64,000 bases of DNA from CAVQZC01 sp963718315 (GTDB taxonomy: Bacteria; Actinomycetota; Thermoleophilia; Gaiellales; JAICJC01): assembly GCA_963718315.1 (NCBI GenBank), contig CAVQZC010000007.1, positions 124,001 through 188,000 on the forward strand, given 5' to 3'. Both the position numbers and the translations under genes were made by a program. Positions 33,337 through 44,988 of the stretch are shown piece after piece. Under the pieces are notes generated by a model. That model did not search any database, was not told where the DNA came from, and saw only the letters and a list, made by a program, of their open reading frames with translations. Every line of letters starts with the position of its first letter. Position 1 is the stretch's first letter.

Positions 33337-33656
33337 AGATATCAACTCCCTCGCTGTCGATCGGGCGGCTCCGTTCCCAGGCCGCGCTTTCGCTTAACGT
33401 TCGTGCACGGTTCCGTATTCCCCGCGCGCTGGTTCTTATATGCATGAGGCGTTGATGTTGCATTAACCCGCCTCTATCGGCGCCGCCGCGGTCAGACCCC
33501 AGTACCGACCCTGCGTCCGGATCGACCCCTCAGGGTACGACCCAATCCGCTCGGGGAACATCCCCGTTTTGCGGTGGCTTCTGGTCAATCGTATCCCCAT
33601 TTCGGGGCTTCTACCAGGGGGAACCGTCGCGGGTCCCGCTACGAGCGATCAGCCTA
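33337..33656. other. Gap upstream of the sigma gene
   Basis: 320 bases between the end of the NlpC/P60 gene and the sigma gene start, both on the minus strand. A run of lower G+C (TTCTTATATGCATGAGGCG near 33435) could hold the sigma promoter, but I see no clear pair of boxes and no terminator. Confidence 0.35.
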
Positions 33657-34855
33657 CTAGGCGACTCGGACGCCACCATCGAAGACGGCGGCGTAGTAGC
33701 CGCTGAGGCTCGAGATCTGGACGACGGTGCCCGTGTGCGGGGCGTGGATGAACAGCCCGCCGCCGATGTAGATGCCGACGTGCTCCTCGCCCGGGTAGAA
33801 GAAGACCAGGTCTCCCGGGGCCAGCTGGCTGTAGGTGACGTGCGTGCCCTCGTTCCACTGGTCGCCTGTGAAGTGCGCGCAGGTGGATGCCGAGCTGCGC
33901 GTACACGTACATGGTCAGCCCCGAGCAGTCGAACCCGGACGGGCTGGCGCCGCCCCACACGTAGGGGACGCCCAGATAGCGCTCGGCGATCGCCACCGCT
34001 TCCTGGCCGATCGAGCTCGGCGGAGGCGCCGGCCCACCGCTCGTACCGATGCCTGTGCCGCCACCCGTGCCGGTGCCACCGCCGACATCGCCGGTCGGTG
34101 CCGAAGTTGGGGCGGCAGCTGCCGCCGCCGCTGCTGCTGCTGCTGCGGCCGCCGCTGCCTGCTGCTGGCGGAGCCTGGCGGCGCGCTCTGCGGCCAGCCG
34201 CCGCAGGTACGCCTGGTGTTGTGCGATCAGGCGGCCGGATGTCGGAGTTGACGCTGGCAAGCATGTTGTGCTGTGAGGCCAGCTGCGACTCGACCGCCGC
34301 CTTGGCCGCCGCAGCCTTCTTGACCAGCGACTTGGCCTGGCGCTCGGCGACCCGAAGCTTGTAGGCGTGCACCTTGACCGAGTGCTGGTAGGACATCACC
34401 TGGTGCAGCACCTGCTGCTGGGACAGCGCCGTGTGGTTGATGTACTCGACGCGGTTGACCAGGTCCGAGAACGAGTTCGCCCCGAGCACGAAGATGGCCG
34501 ATCGCCGTGGGGCTCTGGCCCTTGTAGGACGACACCAGGAACGCCGACAGCTCGGCCCGCGCCGTTGCGAGGTTCGCCTTCGCGATGGTCAGCATCCGCT
34601 TGTTGGCAGCTGACCTGCCGGCGGACGTCGCTCAGCTGCTGGTTGGCGTGGTCGTAGTTCTGGATCGCGCCTTCGAGCCGCATCTGCGACGACTGGATCT
34701 CACGCTCAATGCGTGCGGCCTCGGCCTTCTTCTGACTGATGGAGTCGCCTCGAGCGGAGCCTGACGCGGCAAAGAATGCCAGGAGGGAGACGACCGCGAT
34801 ACCGCCAAAAATGCGAGCAAATGCCGCGCAATCGGCGGCCGGGTGGGGACGGCAT
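33657..34855 (-). CDS. Secreted NlpC/P60 peptidoglycan hydrolase (frame broken)
   Basis: Read across about six one-base shifts, the gene encodes a signal segment (FGGIAVVSLLAFFAASGSA), a long coiled coil (KKAEAARIEREIQSSQMRLE, NSFSDLVNRVEYINHTALSQ), a 16-Ala stretch, a Gly/Thr linker and a C-terminal NlpC/P60 domain. In that domain GFDCSGLTMYVYAQLG has the catalytic Cys and EHVGIYIGGGLFIHAPHTG the His. It would cut peptide stems of the wall, with the coiled coil as in RipA/PcsB-type proteins. Start ATG 34855 lies eight bases after a TAGAGT -10. It diverges from the dcw cluster. The shifts are probably sequencing errors. Confidence 0.75.
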
Positions 34856-34863
34856 GGCGCGGA

Positions 34864-34869
34864 ACTCTA
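34864..34869 (-). promoter_or_regulatory. -10 box, leaderless start of the NlpC/P60 gene
   Basis: TAGAGT on the minus strand ends eight bases before ATG 34855, with no ribosome-binding site. Confidence 0.4.
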
Positions 34870-34909
34870 CCAGGATCACTTGCCTGCAACCAGAGGGAGT
34901 GTGTGCGTA

Positions 34910-34921
34910 TTCCGTACGGAA
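34910..34921. promoter_or_regulatory. 12-bp palindrome in the divergent spacer
   Basis: TTCCGTACGGAA is a perfect palindrome in the 180-base spacer between the NlpC/P60 gene and mraZ. It could be an operator acting on either side; no regulator is implicated. Confidence 0.35.
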
Positions 34922-34982
34922 ACGATGAGGCTTGTTCGCGGGTTGACATCTTCAGGGACACGTAACTCCTCCCACGTTTGGA

Positions 34983-35025
34983 TTGCAAAGTGGGGGAGAG
35001 TGGGGTAAAGTGGTCCGAAATGGGA
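34983..35025 (+). promoter_or_regulatory. dcw promoter with MraZ-box repeats
   Basis: TTGCAA (34983-34988), a 17-base spacer and TAAAGT (35006-35011) form the promoter of mraZ and the cluster behind it. TGGGG at 34991, TGGGG at 35001, TGGTC at 35011 and TGGGA at 35021 repeat at exactly 10-bp intervals across the -10 region. MraZ is known to bind TGGG-type repeats at this spacing ahead of its own gene, so this is an autoregulatory site. Confidence 0.8.
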
Positions 35026-35035
35026 GAGAGAGCCC

Positions 35036-35464
35036 GTGCTGCTCGGCGAGTTCGTCCAGAAGCTTGACGCCAAGAACCGATTCACCCTTCCTGCCAGGTA
35101 CCGTCCGCGATTCGCGGACGGCGTCGTCGTCACCAAGGGTCTGGATGGCTGCCTCGTTGTCTTCAACAAGGCGGGATGGGAATCCTTCGCCGAGTCGTGG
35201 CTCCAGCGCCTCGATCCGCTGTCCCGCGAGGGGCGCCTGGTGAGCCGCTTCGTGTTCGCCGGCGCCAGCGAGACGGAGCTCGACGGGCAGGGAAGAGTCA
35301 TGCTTCCTCCACCGCTGCTGGAGCACGCGCGGCTCTCCAGGGACATCGTCGTGGCCGGCGTCCGCGACTTCCTCGAGGTCTGGGACCTCGAGGCGTGGAA
35401 GCGTGTACAAACCGAATCCGAGGGGAGCGTTGAGGATGTTACCGAGCGTCTCTCACAGCACTAG
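35036..35464 (+). CDS. mraZ: Transcriptional regulator MraZ
   Basis: 142 residues with two SpoVT/AbrB-type repeats: FVQKLDAKNRFTLPARYRPR and ASETELDGQGRVMLPPPLLE. GTG 35036 follows GGGAGAGAGAG. MraZ forms a ring that binds 10-bp-spaced repeats upstream of the cluster and represses it; those repeats are present here. First gene of the dcw cluster; the rsmH start lies close to or within its end. Confidence 0.93.
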   Translation: MLLGEFVQKLDAKNRFTLPARYRPRFADGVVVTKGLDGCLVVFNKAGWESFAESWLQRLDPLSREGRLVSRFVFAGASETELDGQGRVMLPPPLLEHARLSRDIVVAGVRDFLEVWDLEAWKRVQTESEGSVEDVTERLSQH

Positions 35465-35471
35465 TTCCGAG

Positions 35472-36409
35472 ATGGCACACGTTCCCGTCCTGGCAGGCGA
35501 GACGGCCGACCTGCTCGACCTGCGGCCCGGCGACACCGTCGTCGACTGCACGTTCGGCGCCGGCGGGCACGCTGCCATGCTCGAGCCTGCCCTGCGCGGC
35601 AACGGTGTCTACGTGGCCGTCGACCGCGACCCCCTCGCGCGCGGCTACTTTGACAGGTTCTCGGCGCAGGCAACTGCCGAGACGCGTTTCCTGCGCGGCG
35701 ACTTCGCGCTGGTGCTGCGCAACCTGGTTGCGACCGGGATGCGGGCGCAGGCGGTGCTGATGGACCTGGGCGTCTCGTCGATGCAGATCGACGAGCCCCT
35801 GCGCGGGTTCAGCTACGCGGCCGACGCCCCGCTCGACATGCGCATGGACCCCGCATCGGCGACCTGACCGCTGCCGAGATCGTCAACACCTGGCCCGAGC
35901 GGGATATCTCCCAGGTGCTGGCGAGGTACGGCGAGGAGCGGTTCGCCCGCCAGATCGCGCGGGCGATCATCCGCCGCAGGGAGAAGGCCGAGTTCTCGCG
36001 CACCGGCGACCTGGTCGACGTGATCAAGGGCGCCATCCCGACGCCGTCGCGGTTCGGGCAGGGACACCCGGCCAAGCGCTCCTTCCAGGCGCTGCGGATC
36101 GCGGTCAACGACGAGCTCGAGTCGCTCCAGGACGGGCTGGAGCAGGCGCTGCAGCTGCTGGCGCCGGGCGGCCGGCTGGTCGTGATCAGCTTCCACTCGC
36201 TGGAGGACAGGATCGTCAAGCGGTTCATCCGCGACCAGTCGCGCGGGTGCACGTGCCCGCCCGACTTCCCGGTCTGCGTCTGCGGCCACGAGCCGCTGCT
36301 GCGGCAGCTGGTCAACCGCGCCGTGGTGCCGACCGTCGAGGAGCGGAGCACCAACCCGCGCTCGGCGTCGGCCAAGCTGCGCGCGGCCGAGCGCACGGAG
36401 GTCGAGTGA
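35472..36409 (+). CDS. rsmH: 16S rRNA m4C1402 methyltransferase RsmH (frame broken)
   Basis: N-terminal HVPVLAGETADLL and VVDCTFGAGGHAAMLEPAL (the SAM-binding GAGGH), then LMDLGVSSMQIDEPLRGFSY and DMRMDPAS. The frame then stops at 35867. Shifting one base near 35855 restores AEIVNTWPERDISQVLARYG, GGRLVVISFHSLEDRIVKRF and the C-terminus at 36409. A G run (expected TCGGGCGAC, seen TCGGCGAC) is the likely indel. It methylates N4 of C1402 in 16S rRNA. Start ATG 35472 gives the family N-terminus; ATG 35436, inside mraZ with GAGG upstream, is an alternative. Confidence 0.9.
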
Positions 36410-36910
36410 GCGTTGCCGCCCCGGCACGGGCGCCGTCGCGGCCTGCGCCCAAGCGGCCGGCGTCGAAGGCTTCGCCGAAGCCGTCCGCTCCCAGGTCTCC
36501 ATCTGGGCGCGCACGCGCGCGGGAGCGCGCCAGGACGGCTCCCGGCCGCAAGCTGCTGACCGGAGGCGTGCTGTGGGTGCTGCTGCTGGCGACCCTGTTC
36601 GGCGGGATCGTCGCGCTCAACGTCGCGGCGCTGCAGTCGAACCTCGAGGGCAACCGCCTGACCGGCCAGGCCGCCGAGCTGCGCACCCAGAACGCGCGGC
36701 TCGATGCCGACGTCGCCGCCGCCAGCGGGCTGGGGCCGCTGGGCGCCGCTGGCCGAGCGGATGGGCATGGTGCAGGCCTATCCCTCCAGGTCCGACTACA
36801 TCCCGTTTGACCCGTCACGCCCGCACGTCACCCGCCCGCGGGCGCACCGGCACACCAGGGTCACGCAAGCCACCATCCCCAAGCTGCCGCTCAAGCCGGT
36901 CGGCCGGTGA
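36406..36910 (+). CDS. ftsL: FtsL-like septum protein (frame broken)
   Basis: GTG 36406 overlaps the rsmH stop. A basic, Pro/Lys-rich cytoplasmic part of about 50 residues precedes one membrane helix (GGVLWVLLLATLFGGIVALN) and a short coiled coil (LEGNRLTGQAAELRTQNARL). After a one-base shift near 36742 it continues as PLAERMGMVQAYPSRSDYIP and stops at 36910. Topology, MGM motif and position between rsmH and ftsI identify FtsL, which bridges FtsQ and the FtsW-FtsI septal synthase. Sequence similarity in this family is always weak. Confidence 0.8.
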
Positions 36911-38622
36911 GCAAGCTCGGCGACCAGCGCCTGCGCCTGATCGTCGCGCTCTCGCCGGTGGCCTTTCTGATCGTCGCCGGCCGCGCCGTTCAGCTCCAGG
37001 TGGTCGAGGCCAGCTCGCTGGCGGCCAAGGTCAGCCAGCAGCAGGAGGCCCGGATCACGCTGCCCGCGTCCCGGGCGTCGATCGTCGATGACAGCGGCCG
37101 CCCGCTGGCGGTGATGGAGCTGGCCGAGGACCTGATGGTGCACCCCGCCCAGGTCACGAACCCGGTCACCACCGCCGACTTCATCGCCCACATGGAGGGC
37201 ATCAAGAAGCCCAAGGCGCTGCGCCGTGAGGTTGCGCGCCTGGAGGCACTGCTGCAGCCCAAGAACGTCACTCAGGCCATCGTCCTGCGGCAGGCGTCGC
37301 CCGACCTGGTCAAGGCGATCCTCCGCAGGCATCCGGCAGGGCTGTTCTCGGTGCCCGAGCCGCGGCGGGAGTATCCGTTCGGCCGGCTGGCGCCCCAGCT
37401 GCTCGGCTACACCGACATCAACAACGTCGGGCAGGGCGGTCTCGAGCAGCAGTACAACCGCTACCTGCAAGGGCATCCCGGCAAGGAGCTCCAGATCATG
37501 GGACCTGGGCAGGTGCCGCTGGAGACGGTGACGCTGCGCCGGCGCCGGCCGGGGCATCAGGTGCACCTGACGATCGACCAGGTCGTCCAGTCGAAGGTGC
37601 AGGCGGTGATGAACCAGACCGCGGCTCAGTGGCACGCCCACAGCGCGACGGCGATCGTGCTCGACCCGCGCAGCGGCGACATCCTGGCGATGGTCTCGAG
37701 CCCGTCATACGACAACAACGAGGTCCACAACCTGACGCCGGCGCAGTTCGAGCACATGTCGCAGAACGAGCCGACGAACTACACCTACGAGCCCGGCTCG
37801 ACGTTCAAGGTGGTGACGATGACGGCGGCGCTGACCGCCGGGATCGTCTATCCGGAGATGAAGTTCGCCAACCTGCCGTACGAGATCCACGTCGGCGACC
37901 GGTGGATCCACGACGACGCCCCGCGCGGGCCGAAGACGTTCACCGCCGCACAGATCCTGGCCCAGTCGTCCAACGTGGGCACGATCACGATCGCGCAGAT
38001 GGTGGGCAAGACGCTGCTGTCTCACTGGATCGACCGGTTCGGGTTTGGCCAGTTGAGCCAGCTCCGGTTCCCCGGCGAGTCTCCCGGCATCGTGCTGCCG
38101 CCCGACAAGTGGTACTCGTCCTCGATCGGCAACATCCCGATCGGGCAGGGGATCAGTGTGACCCCGCTCCAGATGGCGTCGATGTACGCCACCATCGCGA
38201 ACCACGGCGTGCTGGTGCAGCCGCACGTGGTATCGAAGATCGACGGGGTGAAGCTGCCGCCGCCGACGCGACGCCGGATCATCGGGCCGCACGTCGACGG
38301 CGAGCTGGTCAACATGCTGGAGGGCGTCGTCGACTCGGCGCTCGGCACCGGCGTGCTGGCGAACATCCCCGGCTACTCGGTGGCCGGCAAGACCGGTACC
38401 GCTCAGAAGGCCAACGGCCAGGGCGGCTACTCGACCACCAACTACGTGGCATCGTTCGTCGGCTTCCTGCCGGCCCACAATCCGCGGGTCGAGGTGCTGG
38501 TCGTCGTCGACTCGCCGCGCGGGAATATCTACGGCGGATCGGTGGCGGCGCCGGCCTTCAAGACGATCGGCAGCTTCCTGACCCAGGTGCTCTCGATCCC
38601 GCCCGACCGGCCGCTCCACTAA
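36907..38622 (+). CDS. ftsI: Septal peptidoglycan transpeptidase FtsI (PBP3)
   Basis: 571 residues, intact. A membrane anchor lies at residues 10-25 (RLIVALSPVAFLIVAGRAVQ), followed by a PBP dimerisation domain (REYPFGRLAPQLLGYTDINN). The transpeptidase domain has Ser298 in YEPGSTFK, the SSN motif in AQSSNVGT and Lys495 in VAGKTGTAQ. It cross-links septal wall with FtsW and is the beta-lactam target. GTG 36907 overlaps ftsL. No PASTA domain follows, unlike some Gram-positive homologues. Confidence 0.93.
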   Translation: MSKLGDQRLRLIVALSPVAFLIVAGRAVQLQVVEASSLAAKVSQQQEARITLPASRASIVDDSGRPLAVMELAEDLMVHPAQVTNPVTTADFIAHMEGIKKPKALRREVARLEALLQPKNVTQAIVLRQASPDLVKAILRRHPAGLFSVPEPRREYPFGRLAPQLLGYTDINNVGQGGLEQQYNRYLQGHPGKELQIMGPGQVPLETVTLRRRRPGHQVHLTIDQVVQSKVQAVMNQTAAQWHAHSATAIVLDPRSGDILAMVSSPSYDNNEVHNLTPAQFEHMSQNEPTNYTYEPGSTFKVVTMTAALTAGIVYPEMKFANLPYEIHVGDRWIHDDAPRGPKTFTAAQILAQSSNVGTITIAQMVGKTLLSHWIDRFGFGQLSQLRFPGESPGIVLPPDKWYSSSIGNIPIGQGISVTPLQMASMYATIANHGVLVQPHVVSKIDGVKLPPPTRRRIIGPHVDGELVNMLEGVVDSALGTGVLANIPGYSVAGKTGTAQKANGQGGYSTTNYVASFVGFLPAHNPRVEVLVVVDSPRGNIYGGSVAAPAFKTIGSFLTQVLSIPPDRPLH

Positions 38623-38632
38623 CCCCTCAACC

Positions 38633-38638
38633 TACGAT
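38633..38638 (+). promoter_or_regulatory. -10 box ahead of murE
   Basis: TACGAT ends nine bases before ATG 38648 in the only appreciable gap of the cluster (25 bases after ftsI). It would give murE and its followers their own near-leaderless transcript. Confidence 0.4.
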
Positions 38639-38647
38639 GCCTTGCGG

Positions 38648-40089
<1,442 letters not shown>

Positions 40090-40093
<4 letters not shown>

Positions 40094-41414
40094 TCCCGCT
40101 CTCGACCGGCGAGATCGCCGCACTGACGGGGGCAGAGACCGGCGAGGACGTCGTCGTGCGCGGTGTCAGCACCGACTCGCGTCGGGTGGAGGCGGGCGAC
40201 CTGTTCGTCGCGCTCCAGGGCACGCGGACGGACGGCTCGGAGTACGTCGACCAGGCGCTGGCCGGCGGCGCGGCCGCCGCGCTGGTCGCGCGGGAGCAGG
40301 CCGGCCCGCGGCGGATCGCGGTCGACGACCCGCTGCTCGCGCTGGGCGAGGTCGCCGCCGAGGTGCGGCGCCGCAGCGACGCTCTGGTGGTCGCCGTCAC
40401 CGGCTCGACGGGCAAGACCTCGACCAAGGACATCCTGCACGCGCTGCTCGCGCCGCACCTTGCCACCGTCGCCAGTCGCGAAAACGAGAACAACGAGCTG
40501 GGCGTCCCGCTGACCGTGTGCCGCATCGATCCTGGCACGGGCGCCGTGGTGGCGGAGCTGGCGATGCGCGGGCTGGGACAGATCGCCTACCTCAGCCGGA
40601 TCGTTCAGCCGCGGATCGCGATCATCACCGGGATCGGCCCGGTGCACCTGGAGCTGCTGGGCTCGATCGAGAACGTTGCGGCGGCCAAGGCAGAGGTGCT
40701 CGCCGATCTGGAGCCGGGCGGCACCGCGGTCGTGCCGTACGGCGAGCCGCTGCTGGCACCGCACCTGAGGCGCCGCGACATCAGCGTGGTGACCTTCGGC
40801 GAGCAGGCCGCCGCGGACGTCCGGCTCGACGCGCTGCGGCGGCGCTCACTGACCGACGGAGAGGCGGAAATCACCCTCCATGGTCGAACCATCACAGTGC
40901 CGGTGAACTTCACCTCGCATCACAACGCGCTCAACCTGGCAGCGGCCGTCGCGGCGTACGACGCCGCGGGTCTGCCGCTGGACGAGGCTGCCCGGGGATC
41001 GGCCGCGGTGCAGTTCTCGCGCTGGCGCGGCGAGACGCTGGAGCTGCCGGGAGGCGGCCTGCTGATCGCCGACTGCTACAACGCCAACCCGACCTCGATG
41101 CGGGCTGCGCTGCGGCACCTGGCCGACGTCGCAGACGGCCGCCGCACCGTCGCCGTTTTGGGCGACATGGCCGAGATCGGGCGACGGCGCCGAGGAGCAC
41201 CACCGCCAGCTCGCCGGGGACCTGCAGGCGCTGGGCATCGATGACGTGGTCGCGATCGGCCCGCTCTCGCAGGCCTACGGCGGCGACTGGTTCGCCACGG
41301 TCGACGATGCCGTCGATGCACTGCCGGCGCTGGTGGCAGCCCGGCGATGCGGTGCTGGTCAAGGGCAGCCGCTCGATGGGTCTCGAGGCCGTGGTGGAGG
41401 CGCTCCTCCCGTGA
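40090..41414 (+). CDS. murF: UDP-MurNAc-pentapeptide synthetase MurF (frame broken)
   Basis: ATG 40090 overlaps murE. GVSTDSRRVEAGDLFVALQG, the ATP loop VAVTGSTGKTSTKDIL, ENENNELGVPLT and GLLIADCYNANPTSMRAALR are MurF marks. Shifts near 41184 and 41340 carry the reading into EEHHRQLAGDLQALGIDDVV and finally DAVLVKGSRSMGLEAVVEAL with a stop at 41414. It adds D-Ala-D-Ala to the tripeptide precursor. Confidence 0.9.
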
Positions 41415-42421
41415 AGCTGGTGCTCGCCGCCGGTGTGCTCGCCATGGTCCTCGCCATCGCGCTCGGCCCGGCGTTCATCGCCTTCCTGCGGCGCAACGCG
41501 TTCGGCCAGCAGATCCGGGAGGAGGGGCCCGCCGGCCACATGACGAAGCAGGGCACCCCCACCATGGGCGGGGTGCTGCTGCTGTCCTGCTCGTTGCTCG
41601 CGTTCGTCATCTTCAGCAAGCACACCGCGCCCGCGCTGACGGTGGCGGGCGTCACCGTCGCGTGCGCGGCGATCGGCTTTGTCGACGACTACTTCAAGCT
41701 GGTGCACCGGCGGTCGCTGGGGCTGTCCGGGCGCTGGAAGCTGCTGCTGCTGGCCGTCGTCACCGCGGCACTCGGGTACATGGCGCACCGCGAGGGTCTG
41801 TCGACGGACGTCTACGTCCCGCTGATCGACTTCCGTCTCAGCCTCGGCCCGGTCTACTACCTGTTCCTGTTCGTCGTCGTCGCCGGGGCGACCAACGCGG
41901 TCAACCTGACCGACGGGCTGGACGGCCTGGCCGCCGGCACGATGACGATCGCGATGCTGACCTATACGGCCATGATGGTGGTGGCGTTCCTGGCCTCGGG
42001 CGGCCTGACGGCCGAGGGCGACGCCAGCCGCCTCGACCTGGGCATCCTGGCGGCCGCGCTCGTCGGCGGCTGCGTCGGATTCCTCTGGTACAACGCCTAT
42101 CCGGCGGACGTCTTCATGGGAGACACCGGGTCGTTCGGGCTGGGCGGCGCGCTGGCGGCGGTCGCGGTGTTCACCAAGACCGAGTTCCTGCTCGTGCTGA
42201 TCGGCGGCGTGTTCGTGCTGGAGGCGCTGTCGGTGCTGATCCAGGTGGTGTGGTTCCGGAGCACCGGAAAGCGGGTGTTCCTGATGGCGCCGATCCACCA
42301 CCACTTCGAGATGCTGGAGTGGACCGAGAACAAGATCATCGTCCGGTTCTGGATCATGGCGTCGATCTGCGGCGCCAGCGGCTTCGTTCTGTACTACCTC
42401 GCCTACTCCAAGTTCCGGTGA
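41411..42421 (+). CDS. mraY: Phospho-MurNAc-pentapeptide transferase MraY
   Basis: 336 residues, intact, with about ten membrane helices. Conserved cytoplasmic pieces are GPAGHMTKQGTPTMGGVLLL, FVDDYFKL (catalytic Asp pair), NAVNLTDGLDGLAAGT, DVFMGDTGSFGLGGALA and PIHHHFEMLEW. It transfers phospho-MurNAc-pentapeptide to undecaprenyl phosphate, forming lipid I. GTG 41411 overlaps the murF stop. Confidence 0.94.
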   Translation: MKLVLAAGVLAMVLAIALGPAFIAFLRRNAFGQQIREEGPAGHMTKQGTPTMGGVLLLSCSLLAFVIFSKHTAPALTVAGVTVACAAIGFVDDYFKLVHRRSLGLSGRWKLLLLAVVTAALGYMAHREGLSTDVYVPLIDFRLSLGPVYYLFLFVVVAGATNAVNLTDGLDGLAAGTMTIAMLTYTAMMVVAFLASGGLTAEGDASRLDLGILAAALVGGCVGFLWYNAYPADVFMGDTGSFGLGGALAAVAVFTKTEFLLVLIGGVFVLEALSVLIQVVWFRSTGKRVFLMAPIHHHFEMLEWTENKIIVRFWIMASICGASGFVLYYLAYSKFR

Positions 42422-43708
42422 GCGGTCAGCGCTACCTGGTCGTCGGGCTCCGCCGCTCGGGCGTGGCCGCGTGCGAGGCGATCCTGCGAATGTGGCCTGG
42501 CGCACAGGTCGTCGCCACCGACCGTGCCACGGACGTCGACACGGCCAGGCTTCGGGCGCGGGCGTCGAAGTCCTGCTGGGAGATGAACCGCTGTCGCTGC
42601 AGGGCGTGACCGCCGTGGTCAAGAGCCCGGGAGTGCCGTCCAGCGCGCCGCCGGTCGCTGCCGCGCGGGCTGCCGGCGTTCCCGTCTGGAGCGAGGTCGA
42701 GCTGGCCGCCCGGATGCTGCCCAACCCGATCATCGGCGTCACCGGCACGAACGGCAAGACGACGACCACCGAGCTGATCGGCGCGATGCTGCGCGAGCAG
42801 GGCCTCAGGTGGAGGTCGCCGGCAACGTCGGGCGGGCGCTGAGCGAGCTGCCCGGGCGCGTCGGATCCGGACACGTGGATCGTCTGCGAGCTGTCGAGCT
42901 TCCAGCTCGAGGACATCGACCGCTTCCACTGCGCGCGTCGGCAGTGATGCTCAACGTCACGCCCGACCACCTCGACCGCCACGGCAGGATGGAGGAGTAC
43001 GCGCGCACCAAGCTGCGCCTGTTCGAGAACCAGACGGCCGACGACGTGGCCGTCCTCAACGCCGACGACCCGGTGCTGCGCGCGGCCGAGCTGCCCGGCG
43101 ACGGGCGGCGGATCTGGTTCACCCGCGAGCAGTCCGACCGGCTCGACTGGGACCATGCACGGATCCGTGGACAGCACAACCTGGAGAACGCGCTGGCGGC
43201 TGCGGCAGCGGCCGAGGCGGTCGGCGCGAGCGAGGCTGCCTGGAACCGGGCGCTGCGCGCGTTCGAGGCGCCGGCCGCATCGGCTGCAGACGGTGGCGGA
43301 GCGCGACGGCGTACGCTTCGTCGACGACTCCAAGGCCACCAACCCGGAGGCGGCCATGCAGGCGCTGACGGCGTTCGACCGCGGGGTGCACCTGATCCTG
43401 GGCGGCTCGCTGAAGGGCGCGTCGTTCGCGCCGCTGGCAGCAACGGTCGCCGCGGGACCGGTGGTTTCGGTGCACCTGATCGGGGAGTCCGCCGGCGGCG
43501 ATCGCCGAGGCCCTGGACGAGGCCGGCGTCGCCTATTCCGACGACGGCACCCTGGAGACCGCGGTGCGGTCGGCCGCCGCCGCTGCTGAGCCGGGCGACA
43601 CGGTGCTGCTGTCGCCGGCCTCCGCCAGCTTCGACCAGTTCCGCGACTACGAGCATCGGGGCCAGGTCTTCGCGCGAGCTTGCGCGCGAGGTGCCCGTTG
43701 GCAGCTAG
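42418..43708 (+). CDS. murD: UDP-MurNAc-Ala-D-Glu ligase MurD (heavily frame broken)
   Basis: GTG 42418 overlaps mraY. About seven shifts (near 42560, 42808, 42862, 42930, 43290, 43490 and 43672) divide the gene. In order the pieces read QRYLVVGLRRSGVAACEAIL, KSPGVPSSAPPVAAARAAGV, IIGVTGTNGKTTTTELIGAM (ATP loop), VAGNVGRALSEL, ELSSFQLEDI, MLNVTPDHLDRHGRMEEYAR, VRFVDDSKATNPEAAMQALT and VLLSPASASFDQFRDYEHRG, with a stop at 43708. It adds D-Glu to UDP-MurNAc-Ala. This is the highest density of breaks in the window. Confidence 0.88.
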
Positions 43709-44988
43709 CAGCGAGGCAAAGCCGGCCGCGGGACGGGCCGCGGCCCAGCGCGCCGCCGCGCAGTTCGAGTACCACCTGCTCCTGCTGGTCACGCTGGGCC
43801 TGGTCGCGTTCGGCCTGATCATGGTCTACAGCGCGTCCAGCGGCACCGCCGTCTACCAGGGCGCCGACCCGGTCGGGGCGCTCGTCAAGCAGGGCGTGTG
43901 GGCGGTGATCGGCGTCGGCATGCTCGCCTTCGCCGGCGCGGTTCCCGTACCGGCGCTGGCGCTTCTTCGCCGCGCCCCTGCTGTTCGTGGTCATCGGCCT
44001 GCTGCTGGCCGTGATGGTGCCGGGTGTCGGCGCGCAGATCAACGGCGCCCGCCGCTGGATCCTGATCGGGCCGATCTCGCTTCAGCCGTCGGAGTTCGCC
44101 AAGGGCGCGGTGCTGCTGTTCAGCTGCGCGGTGCTGGCCGGTCGCCGCACCCCGCCGCGAACGATCAAGCAGCTGCTCAGCCCGGTCGGCCTCGTCGCGC
44201 TCCTGGTCTGCGCCCTGGTCGTGAAGGAGCCCGATCTGGGAACGGCGATCGCGATTGCGATCATGGTCTGCGGGGTGCTGCTGGTCGCCGGAACGCCGTA
44301 CCGGCTGTTCCTGACCTCGGCCGGCGTGCTCGGTGCGGCGGCCGCCCTGCTCATCTACCTCGAGCCGTACCGCCGCGTCCGGCTGCTGGCCTTCCTCAAC
44401 CCCTGGAAGGATCCGGCCGGCGCCGGCTACCAGAACGTCCAGGCGCTGCTCGCGCTCGGCCACGGCGGGGTCTGGGGTGTCGGTCTGGGCAACGGCACCC
44501 TGAAGATCGGCTCGGTGCCGGAGGCCTCGTCAGACATGATCGGAGCGGTGATCGGCGAGGAGCTGGGGCTGGTCGGGATCATCGCCACCGCCCTTGCGTT
44601 TGCCGTGTTCGCGTTCCTCGGCTTCCGGATCGCGCTGCGCTGCCGCGACCCCTTCGGCCGCTACCTGGTCGCGGGCGGCACGGCGCTGATCGCCGGCCAG
44701 GCGTTCGTCAACTTCGGCGCCGTGCTCGGCTTCCTGCCGCTGACCGGGGTGCCGCTGCCGCTGATAAGCTCGGGCGGCTCGAGCCTGGTCGTGATGCTCG
44801 CCATCGTCGGGGTGATGCTGAACGTGGCCGACAGCCAGCGCACCCCAGCTGCTCGCTCCCAGAGGAAGGGCGATGCCGACCGAAGCGAACCCCCGAAGCG
44901 CGCGACCGCCGCGCGTGCTGATAGCGGCCGGAGGAACGGCGGGACACGTCGTGCCGGCACTGGCAGTCGCAAGCGAGCTGCGTCGTAG
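43698..44988 (+). CDS. ftsW: Septal glycosyltransferase FtsW (frame broken)
   Basis: A SEDS-family polymerase with about ten helices. The first segment (from TTG 43698, start uncertain) reads FEYHLLLLVTLGLVAFGLIM; a shift near 43955 leads to LLFVVIGLLLAVMVPGVGAQ. It continues INGARRWILIGPISLQPSEF, KEPDLGTAIAIAIMVCGVLL, ALGHGGVWGVGLGNGTLKIG and LPLISSGGSSLVVMLAIVGV. It polymerises lipid II with FtsI. The frame ends at 44988, overlapping murG by over 100 bases; the true end may be earlier if another indel lies near 44840. Confidence 0.88.
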
